This document shows positions 1 to 5,506 of a stretch of DNA of 7,547 bases, piece by piece (position 1 is the stretch's first letter; every line of letters starts with the position of its first letter). Origin of the DNA: Planctomycetota bacterium (GTDB lineage: Bacteria > Planctomycetota > Planctomycetia > Pirellulales > Thermoguttaceae); NCBI GenBank assembly GCA_023397045.1, contig JAEWUR010000207.1, positions 1 to 7,547 on the forward strand, written 5' to 3'. Position numbers and translations under genes: made by a program. A model generated the notes under the pieces. That model saw only the letters and a program-made list of their open reading frames with translations. It was not told the origin of the DNA and made no database searches.

Positions 1-127
1 CAACACGCTGCTGACGAAGGTCACGATGCCGATCGAGCGTCTGTTTGGCGTGTCGTCGCTCGGCGCGTCCTCGGTCCGCGGCTTCCAAGTCCTCGGCCGA
101 TCGTATAACCAAACCAGGTATTTTTGA
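1..127 (+). CDS. C-terminal end of an unidentified protein (partial)
   Basis: The frame starting at base 2 is open from the window edge to a TGA at 125-127 and gives 41 residues ending GRSYNQTRYF. Codons favour G/C at the third position (CTG, CTC, ATC, GGC, CGC), as in the clear genes nearby, so this looks like a genuine gene tail and not chance. The residues alternate hydrophobic and polar (for example LLTKVTMPIERLFGVSSLGA), with a basic, aromatic end. I do not recognise the family. The 5' part lies outside the window. No strong terminator follows; there is only a short GGCC-TTGC-GGCC hairpin near 148-160, so read-through towards 299 is possible. Confidence 0.45.
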   Translation, partial: NTLLTKVTMPIERLFGVSSLGASSVRGFQVLGRSYNQTRYF

Positions 128-215
128 CAGAGAGAGCCGTCCCGGTGGCCTTGCGGCCTGACCCACACGATGCATAACTCTCTGGCGGGGAAGCTGTTTG
201 CGGGCAAAGAATCTG

Positions 216-244
216 TTGCCGCCGTTGTCGCGTCGGCGTAAAAT
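216..244 (+). promoter_or_regulatory. Sigma-70-like promoter for the gene at 299
   Basis: TTGCCG at 216-221 matches 4 of 6 bases of the -35 consensus. It lies exactly 17 bp from TAAAAT at 239-244, which matches 5 of 6 of the -10 consensus. Transcription would begin near 251, giving a leader of about 48 nt. The leader contains a short hairpin (262-276) and then the AAGGAG ribosome binding site at 286-291. The call rests on consensus match and position only. Confidence 0.5.
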
Positions 245-259
245 TAAGGTGTGCGAAGG

Positions 260-278
260 GTGTCCAATCTTTGGACGC
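260..278 (+). repeat. Leader hairpin / small operator-like inverted repeat
   Basis: GTCCAA (262-267) and TTGGAC (271-276) are perfect inverted copies around a 3-nt loop. One G-T and one G-C pair extend the stem outward to 260-278. It sits between the predicted transcription start and the ribosome binding site of the gene at 299. It could be an mRNA stem-loop or a short operator; nothing in the sequence separates the two. Confidence 0.35.
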
Positions 279-298
279 GATGATAAAGGAGCGAAACG

Positions 299-1081
299 AT
301 GCATGTCGCCGTTGTTATGAGCGCATTGGTATTGGGCGGCTGGGTCTTGAACGACCCCGAGTCGGAAGATCAGGCCGGCGTTCCGGGCGAGGTGCAACAG
401 CAAGACGTGATGCCGTCGTCTCCGACGTCGACGACGACGCAGGCTCCGAAGTATCCGTATGAGGGCACCTCACCGCAGAGTGGTTCGCGTCCTCGCGACA
501 CCCAGGGAGGCGGTCAGGCCAGCGCGCCGTCGGGCGGTCAATCCATACGCTCACAAATGCCGACGTACATTCCGACGCCGCCAACCGACACGTCGACCGA
601 TGCGTTTGGTCAACCAACCGCGCCCACGTCGATGACCGGGCGCCGAGCACAGATGCAACCGACTCCGCCAACGCAGTCGTCCTCACTGGCGGGGCAGTCG
701 GGCTTCGAACAGAAGATGAAAAGCCCGTTGACTCGCGGTCCGGCCTCGCATGGCAATGCAGGAGCGGCGCCCTCGCCGGCTTCGGATAAGGCGTTTGCCG
801 GCTACCAGCCTCAATCCGGGGTGAGTCCGTACATGAACCTATTCCGGATCGGCGGCGAAACGATCGACAACTACACCTCGCTCGTTCGTCCGCAGATCGA
901 GCAGCGGTTTCTGAACCAGCAGTTCAACCGCGACATCCGAACTCTGAACAACACGTCGCAGACGCAGCGTGTCGACCTGCAACAGCTCTATCGCACCAAT
1001 CAATCATTGCAGGGCGTGGCCACGCCGCAATACTACATGAACTACGGCTCCTATTATCCGGGGTCGGGGCAGCCGCAGTAG
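299..1081 (+). CDS. Planctomycete-type low-complexity exported hypothetical protein
   Basis: This 260-residue protein begins with a short hydrophobic stretch (residues 3-17, VAVVMSALVLGGWVL) that probably acts as an export signal, although it lacks the usual lysine or arginine. Residues 20-175 are low-complexity and rich in Pro, Ser, Thr, Gln and Gly, as in disordered cell-surface linkers. From residue 176 there is an ordered-looking block, SPYMNLFR...NYTSLVRPQIEQRFLNQQ, followed by a Gln/Asn/Tyr-rich tail ending YYPGSGQPQ. I recall similar blocks at the ends of planctomycete hypothetical proteins, but no function is known to me. The start is supported by AAGGAG at 286-291, 7 nt ahead of the ATG. 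It appears monocistronic, with a promoter at 216-244 and a terminator at 1117-1141. An extracytoplasmic location is inferred. Confidence 0.8.
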   Translation: MHVAVVMSALVLGGWVLNDPESEDQAGVPGEVQQQDVMPSSPTSTTTQAPKYPYEGTSPQSGSRPRDTQGGGQASAPSGGQSIRSQMPTYIPTPPTDTSTDAFGQPTAPTSMTGRRAQMQPTPPTQSSSLAGQSGFEQKMKSPLTRGPASHGNAGAAPSPASDKAFAGYQPQSGVSPYMNLFRIGGETIDNYTSLVRPQIEQRFLNQQFNRDIRTLNNTSQTQRVDLQQLYRTNQSLQGVATPQYYMNYGSYYPGSGQPQ

Positions 1082-1116
1082 CAGCTCGCCCAATGATCCG
1101 CGAAACGACTTGATCG

Positions 1117-1141
1117 AAGGCCGACGATGCGTCGGCCTTTT
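1117..1141 (+). terminator. Hairpin terminator after the exported protein gene
   Basis: AAGGCCGAC (1117-1125) and GTCGGCCTT (1131-1139) form a perfect 9-bp stem around a 5-nt loop, followed by two more T residues (1140-1141). It lies 36 bp past the stop codon at 1081. The T run is short, but the A-rich left foot and T-rich right foot make it usable on either strand. The nearest minus-strand gene ends at 1349, so it may also catch transcripts from that side. Confidence 0.65.
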
Positions 1142-1207
1142 CGTTGCGCGGACAGGCTGGGCCGTCACGTCGCCGTCGTTTCTGTTGCGGAAAGGTTGGG
1201 CCACAAC

Positions 1208-1352
1208 CTAGTGGTTTGCCCAGATCGTCGTTACTGATGGAGGTTCGGTGCAGCAGAATTGTAACCCGAAGCGTAAGCGAGGCTATCCCTCGCTTACGCT
1301 TCGGGTTACGATGTTCGGTCCATTCGCAAACTTGAATTGGACAGACCACTAG
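1208..1352. mobile_element. MITE-like palindromic element, planctomycete repeat
   Basis: The element is bounded by CTAGTGGTTTGCCC (1208-1221) and GGACAGACCACTAG (1339-1352). Read on opposite strands these match at 12 of 14 positions and resemble terminal inverted repeats. The centre is a perfect 22-bp palindrome (1261-1282 with 1288-1309). The 145-bp unit has no coding capacity. The outermost CTAG is its own reverse complement, so a 4-bp or 2-bp (TA) target duplication cannot be told from the repeat end. The right end contributes the TAG stop codon (1349-1351) of the minus-strand epimerase gene. Small size, nested symmetry and a position between genes fit a non-autonomous transposable element or a palindromic intergenic repeat. 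Mobility is inferred; no transposase is nearby. Confidence 0.5.
1261..1309. repeat. Perfect 22-bp palindrome with 5-nt loop (GTAACCCGAAGCG type)
   Basis: Bases 1261-1282 and 1288-1309 are exact reverse complements around CTATC (1283-1287). Transcribed in either direction this makes a very stable 22-bp hairpin. Translated across, it reads NPKRKRGIASLTLRVT on one strand and TRSVSEAIPRLRFG on the other. I recall these peptides as recurring artefacts in planctomycete protein predictions, which would make this a dispersed repeat family. Between the gene ends at 1081 and 1349 it may also serve as a bidirectional transcription stop, though no T run follows. Confidence 0.85.
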
Positions 1353-2224
1353 TCGTTCAGCACCGCATCGAGAGCGCGGTCGATTTCGGGAAATCGGAAA
1401 CGGAATCCGGCGTCGATCAAGCGTCGGGGTGCGAGGCGCGTGCTGGCGAGGAGCAGTTCTTGGCCCATCTGGCCAAAAACCGTCCGAACGACCCAAGCCG
1501 GCACAGGAAAAAGCGTCGGCCGATGCAACGCGCGACCGAGGGCCGTCGTGAATTCCGAGTTGGTGACGGCGTTGGGAGCCACAACATTGAACGGGCCGGC
1601 GAGCGTCTCGTCGACGACGATGCGGTCGATGATATCGAGGGCGTCGTGCAGAGCGATCCAACTCCAGAACTGTCGCCCGGTGCCGATGCGGCCACCCAAT
1701 CCCATGCGAAACGGCGGGAGCATGGCAGCCAAGGCCCCGCCCCGGCGGCTTAGGATCATGCCGAAGCGAAGGCATGCAACACGAATGCCATGCCGAGCGA
1801 CGGTCTCGGCCTCGTGTTCCCAAGCCTGCGCGACATCGGCCAGGAACCCGCTGCCCGGTGGACTTGTTTCGTCGACGATTGCAGCGCCACGGTCGCCGTA
1901 ATAGCCAATGGCCGAGGCGCACACGAAGGCGCGGGGCGGGCGCTTCATCGCAAGGACCGCTTGTGCGAGCGATCGCGTGCCCTCGACGCGGCTATTGCGA
2001 ATGCGAGACATTTTTGCCGCGTTCCAGCGTTGCGACGCGATCGGTTCGCCGGCAAGATGCACGAGAACGTCCAGACCGTCTTGGACCGGCCCCGAATCTA
2101 ACGAAAAGCCGAATTCGGTTGTCGGGTTTCGTCGAATCGGTACGACGCGATGGCCGTCGTCCGTCAGGCGTCGGACCAGGGCGGACCCGATCAACCCGGA
2201 CGAGCCGGTGACGCCAATCGTCAT
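1349..2224 (-). CDS. TIGR01777-family SDR epimerase (YfcH/SDR39U1-like)
   Basis: An extended short-chain dehydrogenase/reductase of the TIGR01777 type, presumably a cytoplasmic NAD(P)-dependent enzyme of unknown substrate. From the chosen ATG it has 291 residues, the usual family length. Visible signatures are the nucleotide-binding GSSGLIG at residues 7-13, HLAGEPI near 56-62, SAIGYYGDRG at 104-113, then a GGALAAMLPPF/GLGGRIGTGRQFWSWI block and a C-terminal PNAVTNSEF...LPRRLIDAGF-like region. I prefer the ATG at 2222-2224 because it places MTIGVTG at the normal family start. An in-frame ATG at 2248 adds eight residues, and neither has a clear Shine-Dalgarno. It lies 34 bp behind the response regulator, probably in one transcript. 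Its stop codon lies inside the repeat element at 1208-1352. Members are sometimes labelled cell-division inhibitors, a weak inherited annotation. Confidence 0.92.
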   Translation of the reverse strand: MTIGVTGSSGLIGSALVRRLTDDGHRVVPIRRNPTTEFGFSLDSGPVQDGLDVLVHLAGEPIASQRWNAAKMSRIRNSRVEGTRSLAQAVLAMKRPPRAFVCASAIGYYGDRGAAIVDETSPPGSGFLADVAQAWEHEAETVARHGIRVACLRFGMILSRRGGALAAMLPPFRMGLGGRIGTGRQFWSWIALHDALDIIDRIVVDETLAGPFNVVAPNAVTNSEFTTALGRALHRPTLFPVPAWVVRTVFGQMGQELLLASTRLAPRRLIDAGFRFRFPEIDRALDAVLND

Positions 2225-2258
2225 GTTGGCGGGCTGGGAGATGCACATCGATCGAAAC

Positions 2259-2699
2259 TCATTGCGGCACGATCACGTCGGCCAGCATGTATTTCCGAAG
2301 CGATTTGACAACGCTGTAAAACTGAGCGAGGTCGACGGGCTTGGTCAGATAGCTTTCCACGCGGAGGTTTTCGGCCTGGAGAATGTCTTGGTGCGTTCGG
2401 GAACTGGTGAGCACGACAACCGGCACGCCCGCCAGATCGTCATCGGCACGCACCTCGGAAAGCACTTCGCGACCGCTTTTCTTCGGCAAGTTCAGGTCGA
2501 GCAAGATCAGGTCGGGCTTGGGCACTCGACGATACATGGCCTTTCGATGCAGGAATTCCATGGCCTCTTCGCCGTCGCGCACCAGGCTGATTCGGTTGGG
2601 CACTTCGCCATTGCGCAACGCCTCGATCGTCAGTCCGGCATCCTCGAGATCGTCCTCGATGAGCAGGATTTCCATCGGTCGGCCTACGGTTTCGCGCAT
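2259..2699 (-). CDS. Rcp1-like stand-alone receiver-domain response regulator
   Basis: A single CheY-like receiver domain without output domain, 146 residues from the chosen ATG. The acidic pair is E15-D16 (LLIEDD). The phosphoacceptor Asp is D68 in LILLDLNLPKKSGREVL, the switch Thr is T98 (VVLTSS) and the conserved Lys is K120 (YLTKP). The LDLNLPKK..GREVL and PVVVLT patterns are typical of the Rcp1 subfamily, which usually receives phosphate from phytochrome-like or other hybrid histidine kinases. No kinase is in the window. The start at 2697-2699 has purine-rich GGGAG and AAGGGA upstream. The ATG at 2673-2675 (MEILLIEDD) is an alternative, and a longer open frame to 2780 would leave almost no room for divergent promoters. 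It is probably cotranscribed with the epimerase. Confidence 0.92.
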   Translation of the reverse strand: MRETVGRPMEILLIEDDLEDAGLTIEALRNGEVPNRISLVRDGEEAMEFLHRKAMYRRVPKPDLILLDLNLPKKSGREVLSEVRADDDLAGVPVVVLTSSRTHQDILQAENLRVESYLTKPVDLAQFYSVVKSLRKYMLADVIVPQ

Positions 2700-2791
2700 C
2701 GTCCCTTCACTCCCGGTGGCTTTTCTCACGCTCTCGTCAAGTGTAGCATATAGGTGGGCCATCGCACGAGCCACCGCCACAAAGGAATCCT
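2700..2791. promoter_or_regulatory. Divergent intergenic region between regulator and macro-domain gene
   Basis: These 92 bp separate two genes reading outwards, so they should hold promoters in both directions. On the plus strand, TTTTCT (2721-2726) and TAGCAT (2744-2749) are 17 bp apart, a weak promoter match. No convincing pair was found on the minus strand. The plus-strand gene has a clear ribosome binding site, AAAGGA at 2781-2786. No distinct operator was seen. Confidence 0.3.
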
Positions 2792-3364
2792 ATGCGGATT
2801 GCGATCAACGATCAAACGATTGAACTCTGCCGGGGCGATATTGCCGCGCAGCAGGTCGACGCCATCGTCAACGCCGCGAATTCGCGTTTGGCGGGCGGTG
2901 GCGGCGTCGACGGGGCGATCCACCGTCGCGGGGGGGCTGCCATCATGCACGAAACCAGCGCCCGATACCCCGACGGGTGTTCGACCGGGTCGGCCGTCAT
3001 CTCGACAGCGGGAAATCTCGCGGCGAAATACGTCATTCACGCCGTCGGACCGGTTTGGAACGGCGGAGGGCGCCGCGAGCCCGAATTGTTGGCCGGGGCC
3101 TACCGACGCAGCCTGGAATTGGCCGCCGAACACGGATGTCAGAGCGTGGCGATGCCGGCCTTGAGCACCGGGGCGTATCGATATCCGATGGATCAGGCCG
3201 CTCGGGTTGCCCTGTCCACCGCGGCTGCGTTTCTGAAGGAGCACAGGCGGCCGGCGTTGGTTCGCTTCGTGTTGTTCGATGAGACGGCCTACTCGGCCTT
3301 CGCCGCGGCTGCGGCCGAAGTGCTGCCGACAGATGAACTTCATGCTGAACTTCATGCAACGTAG
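2792..3364 (+). CDS. Macro-domain ADP-ribose / O-acetyl-ADP-ribose hydrolase (YmdB-like)
   Basis: A 190-residue single macro-domain protein, probably cytoplasmic, of the MacroD/YmdB type. These hydrolyse O-acetyl-ADP-ribose and remove mono-ADP-ribose from protein. The ligand-binding signatures are intact: GDI at 15-17, VDAIVNAAN at 22-30 with N27 and N30, GGGGVDGAIH at 35-44, a VIHAVGPVW strand at 81-89, and the phosphate-loop ALSTGAYRYP at 123-132. AAAGGA, five bases before the ATG, supports the start. The C terminus carries a duplicated ELHA-ELHA made by a 12-bp tandem repeat. It is the first gene of a pair with the thioesterase, whose ribosome binding site overlaps this stop codon. The substrate in this organism is unknown. 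Confidence 0.94.
   Translation: MRIAINDQTIELCRGDIAAQQVDAIVNAANSRLAGGGGVDGAIHRRGGAAIMHETSARYPDGCSTGSAVISTAGNLAAKYVIHAVGPVWNGGGRREPELLAGAYRRSLELAAEHGCQSVAMPALSTGAYRYPMDQAARVALSTAAAFLKEHRRPALVRFVLFDETAYSAFAAAAAEVLPTDELHAELHAT
3334..3357 (+). repeat. 12-bp perfect tandem duplication in the macro-domain gene end
   Basis: TGAACTTCATGC occurs twice back to back (3334-3345 and 3346-3357). In frame it codes ELHA twice just before the last residue of the macro-domain protein. Being a multiple of three it does not disturb the frame. It looks like a recent slippage duplication in a dispensable tail. It also creates two ATGs that are poor alternative starts for the next gene. Confidence 0.85.
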
Positions 3365-3366
3365 GA
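3363..3366 (+). promoter_or_regulatory. Ribosome binding site that fixes the thioesterase start
   Basis: AGGA lies 8 nt ahead of the GTG at 3375 and overlaps the TAG stop (3362-3364) of the macro-domain gene. This favours the GTG over the ATGs at 3333, 3342 and 3354, which have no comparable site. It also suggests translational coupling of the two genes. Confidence 0.6.
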
Positions 3367-3374
3367 ACGCAAAC

Positions 3375-3803
3375 GTGACGACACCCGAAGCGACCGCCCA
3401 AAACGTGTTGGATTTCTGCCGGCAGCACGACCAGTTTGCCGGGGCCAGCGGAATCGAACTCATCGAGGTCGAGCCGGGCCGAGCGAAAGCGCGTATGACG
3501 ATCGGCCAACGCCAACTCAACAGCCTGGGCACGGTCCACGGCGGCGCATTGTTCACGCTGGCCGCCACGGCATTTTTCGCCGCATGCAATTCGCACGGTC
3601 AGACCGCGATGGGAACCAACATGAACATCGCTTGCCTCAGGCCCGCCCGGGAAGGCGTCTTGCTGGCCGAGGCGGTCGAAGAATCGCGAAGCCGGCGTCT
3701 CGCGCATTGCACGGTGAGCATCTCGGACGAGAATCGCGAATTGATTGCACGCTTCCACGGAACCGCCTACATCAAGCATGATGCGTTTCCCGGTCCGCGA
3801 TAG
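3375..3803 (+). CDS. PaaI-like hotdog-fold acyl-CoA thioesterase, catalytic Asp replaced by Ala
   Basis: 142 residues from the GTG, the usual length of a single-hotdog PaaI/4HBT thioesterase, which cleaves acyl-CoA thioesters in the cytoplasm as a tetramer. The signature LNSLGTVHGGALFTLAATAFFAACN spans residues 48-72. N49 and H55-G56-G57 are present. Residue 64 is Ala where PaaI-type enzymes normally have the catalytic Asp (LADTAF). The second half (TAMGTNMNIACLRPAREG, then SRRLAHCTVSISDEN) follows the family well, so the gene is not decayed. A longer open frame back to 3279 overlaps the macro-domain gene and begins with family-unlike residues; GTG with AGGA is the better start. It may act with the neighbouring macro-domain hydrolase in removing acyl groups, but that is inference from position only. 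Confidence 0.86.
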   Translation: MTTPEATAQNVLDFCRQHDQFAGASGIELIEVEPGRAKARMTIGQRQLNSLGTVHGGALFTLAATAFFAACNSHGQTAMGTNMNIACLRPAREGVLLAEAVEESRSRRLAHCTVSISDENRELIARFHGTAYIKHDAFPGPR

Positions 3804-3809
3804 GACTTT

Positions 3810-3906
3810 GGAAATGATGAATGCTGAATAATGAATGCTGAATGAAGATCGGCGTTCCGCATCGCTTCCGTGATTCTGCATTCATCATTCCACATTCATC
3901 ATTTCC
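3810..3906. repeat. Heptamer-repeat hairpin between convergent genes
   Basis: Bases 3810-3843 contain GGAAAT and then four heptamers of the form NNTGAAT (GATGAAT, GCTGAAT, AATGAAT, GCTGAAT). Bases 3873-3906 are the inverted counterpart. The two 34-nt arms pair at 30 positions and enclose a 29-nt spacer. The outermost 14 bases on each side are perfect complements. The right arm ends one base before the stop codon of the phospholipase-like gene, and the left arm begins 7 bp after the thioesterase stop. The location suggests a shared bidirectional terminator, or a palindromic intergenic repeat that also ends transcripts. Such ATTCATCATT-type stretches, read as FIIHHSAFII-like peptides, recur in several GC-rich bacterial genomes as I recall. 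Confidence 0.75.
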
Positions 3907-5274
3907 TTACAGGCTACCTCGGATGGCGGGCGCAATCAGCCGCTTGCGCCGCACTTCTTTGACCAGTTTGCGGTCGACGCCCGGGTATCTCTCGCGATAG
4001 CCTTCCGGCTTGGCGTTTCGGCCAATTCGGTAGCAGTCTTGCAGGTGGATGCCGATCGAGGCGCGCAGTTCGGCCGCGACGCCGGGATCGTAGATCGCGA
4101 CGGCGACCTCGGAATTGCGTTTTTCCGACAACATGTCGAAGTTGTAGCTGCCGATCACCGCGATGCACCCATCGATGACGGCGGCTTTGGCGTGCAGATG
4201 TTTGCAGCCGGTGAGCTCCCAAAGCTCGATGCCGTGCCGCAGGAACCACCGTTTATCGTTTTCATAGGCGGCCTGGGCCGACTGGTGGTTGTTCGTGCCG
4301 AGCGAATTGGTCAGAACCTTCACGGTGACGCCTCGCGCGACGGCCGAGGCGAGGATCCGCTTCATCTTTTTCGACAGAACGAAGTACGGCGTTTCGAGGA
4401 CGATGCTGCACTGGGCATTGGACAGCAGTTCGAGCATGTCGTCGGCGATGCCGGGGCACTTGGTCTTCTTACCGCAGGGATCGTCGTGCAGAAATCGCAC
4501 ACATCCGACATCTTGGGCGACTGACGACCAATCGGCGCCCGTCTCGAACTCGACCAGTCCGCACTGTTGGGCCCTTGCCTTGGCCTCATCGAGCAGATAA
4601 CCGGCGATGCAGAGGGCTTCCTCATCGCAGGCGTCGTTCAGGTCGACGTTGATTTGATATTTCAGGATGCTTCTCGGCATCTTGCCGTACAGACGCGTCG
4701 GGCAGACGTTGCAGCTATTCCATCGGGCCATGAAATAGCACTGGGCGGCCTCGGCCGCGCAACCTTCGACATAGACGTCGCGATCGAGGAAGTTTTTGCA
4801 GTCCTGGCCGTAGTATTCGTCCTTCAAGTTCCGACCGCCGGTGACAAGGTATTGCCCATCGACGATCACCAACTTGTCGTGCATACGGTTCTTAATCCAA
4901 TAGGCGTTGAGCTTGCCGGCGGGATGATACTCGCGGATCTCGACGCCCTCCCGGATCAGATAGGCCTGCAACGCCCGGGGCATCTGGTTGTTGCCGTCGT
5001 GCCCGTCGACGAGAAGCCGGACCGTGACGCCGCGCCGGGCGGCATCGCGCAACAGCCCGAGAAAAACCAGCGGGATCTCGTCGTCACCAACGATATAATA
5101 GGAAACGTTGATCTCGCATTCGGCCTGTTGGACCAGATCGACGCGGGCTTGGAACGCCTCGCCGTCGCCGTGGAGGATGCGGATTCTGTTGTCGGCGCGT
5201 GCCGATCCCACGGCAATCGCCATCGAGATGGCAAGAACGACGGGCAGGCCGAGGAATCGGCGACGCAGGTTCAT
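3907..5274 (-). CDS. Exported phospholipase D-family protein with two HKD motifs
   Basis: 455 residues. An N-terminal signal peptide (RRR at 4-6, hydrophobic core 8-22, likely cleavage after ARA at 25-27) predicts Sec export. Two phospholipase D half-domains follow. The first has H132-K134-D139 in RMHDKLVIVDG with GGRN at 146-149. The second has H361-K363-D368 in LHAKAAVIDG, then GSYNFD at 375-380 and a conserved Glu near 389. Both catalytic HxKxxxxD sets are complete, so a phosphodiesterase or transphosphatidylase (cardiolipin-synthase-like) activity is expected; lipid, nucleic-acid or other substrate is open. The protein has 16 cysteines, many closely spaced (SCNVC; DPCGKKTKC), suggesting disulfides. 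No clear Shine-Dalgarno precedes the ATG. The stop abuts the heptamer hairpin. It appears to stand alone. Confidence 0.92.
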   Translation of the reverse strand: MNLRRRFLGLPVVLAISMAIAVGSARADNRIRILHGDGEAFQARVDLVQQAECEINVSYYIVGDDEIPLVFLGLLRDAARRGVTVRLLVDGHDGNNQMPRALQAYLIREGVEIREYHPAGKLNAYWIKNRMHDKLVIVDGQYLVTGGRNLKDEYYGQDCKNFLDRDVYVEGCAAEAAQCYFMARWNSCNVCPTRLYGKMPRSILKYQINVDLNDACDEEALCIAGYLLDEAKARAQQCGLVEFETGADWSSVAQDVGCVRFLHDDPCGKKTKCPGIADDMLELLSNAQCSIVLETPYFVLSKKMKRILASAVARGVTVKVLTNSLGTNNHQSAQAAYENDKRWFLRHGIELWELTGCKHLHAKAAVIDGCIAVIGSYNFDMLSEKRNSEVAVAIYDPGVAAELRASIGIHLQDCYRIGRNAKPEGYRERYPGVDRKLVKEVRRKRLIAPAIRGSL

Positions 5275-5392
5275 TGTCAGTCTGCACTAGCTGTGGAATA
5301 TGTGCGCCCCCATTACGTCCCCTTATCGTCATCAATCTCGACCAACCCCACCGAAGCCGTCGCGGCCGATACAGGCGATACCACCGCCAGCC

Positions 5393-5420
5393 TTTTCGCA
5401 ACCCACTTTTCGGGTATGAT
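5393..5420 (+). promoter_or_regulatory. Possible promoter for the PH-domain membrane protein
   Basis: TATGAT at 5415-5420 matches 5 of 6 bases of the -10 consensus. TTTTCG at 5393-5398, 16 bp upstream, is a weak -35. Transcription would start near 5427 and leave an 80-nt leader. Confidence 0.3.
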
Positions 5421-5422
5421 TG

Positions 5423-5440
5423 ACCGTTTGGAGAAACGGT
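5423..5440 (+). repeat. Short perfect hairpin in the leader of the PH-domain gene
   Basis: ACCGTTT (5423-5429) and AAACGGT (5434-5440) pair perfectly around a GGAG loop. GATTGAC flanks it as a direct repeat (5418-5424 and 5442-5448). It lies 67 bp ahead of the start codon at 5507, close to the possible promoter, so it may be an operator or a leader stem-loop. Confidence 0.4.
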
Positions 5441-5506
5441 AGGATTGACGACTGGGGCCTCAATTATTTGACGGGCTGTACGAATAGACAACCAGGGAGT
5501 TTTTTT

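Noticed and set aside
128..215. Possible small RNA or terminator with GGCC-TTGC-GGCC
   Set aside because: The stem is only 4 bp with no T run, and no conserved RNA structure was recognised.
924..1922. Long minus-strand open frame of 332 codons spanning the terminator, the repeat element and part of the epimerase gene
   Set aside because: It runs antisense or out of frame to two well-supported genes and passes straight through the palindrome (giving NPKRKRGIASLTLRVT). Its Arg-rich, family-free composition is typical of shadow frames in GC-rich DNA.
2675..2780. Longer start for the response regulator at 2780
   Set aside because: The added residues (MAVARAMAHLYATLDESV...) are not part of the receiver fold. 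They have no ribosome site at that ATG and would reach within 11 bp of the divergent macro-domain start.
2726..3589. Minus-strand frame of 287 codons opposite the macro-domain and thioesterase genes
   Set aside because: It is entirely antisense to genes with clear family motifs and has no recognisable domain of its own.
3816..3843. Possible CRISPR-like or tandem-repeat array
   Set aside because: The units are 7 bp with no spacers and an inverted partner array follows at once, so it is a hairpin-forming repeat and not a CRISPR.
3033..3881. Minus-strand frame of 282 codons starting inside the heptamer hairpin
   Set aside because: Its N terminus (FSIHYSAFII) is just translated repeat sequence and the rest is antisense to real genes.
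4567..5442. Plus-strand frame of 291 codons with moderately protein-like composition
   Set aside because: It is a complementary-frame reading of the phospholipase-like gene, which has both HKD motifs and a signal peptide.
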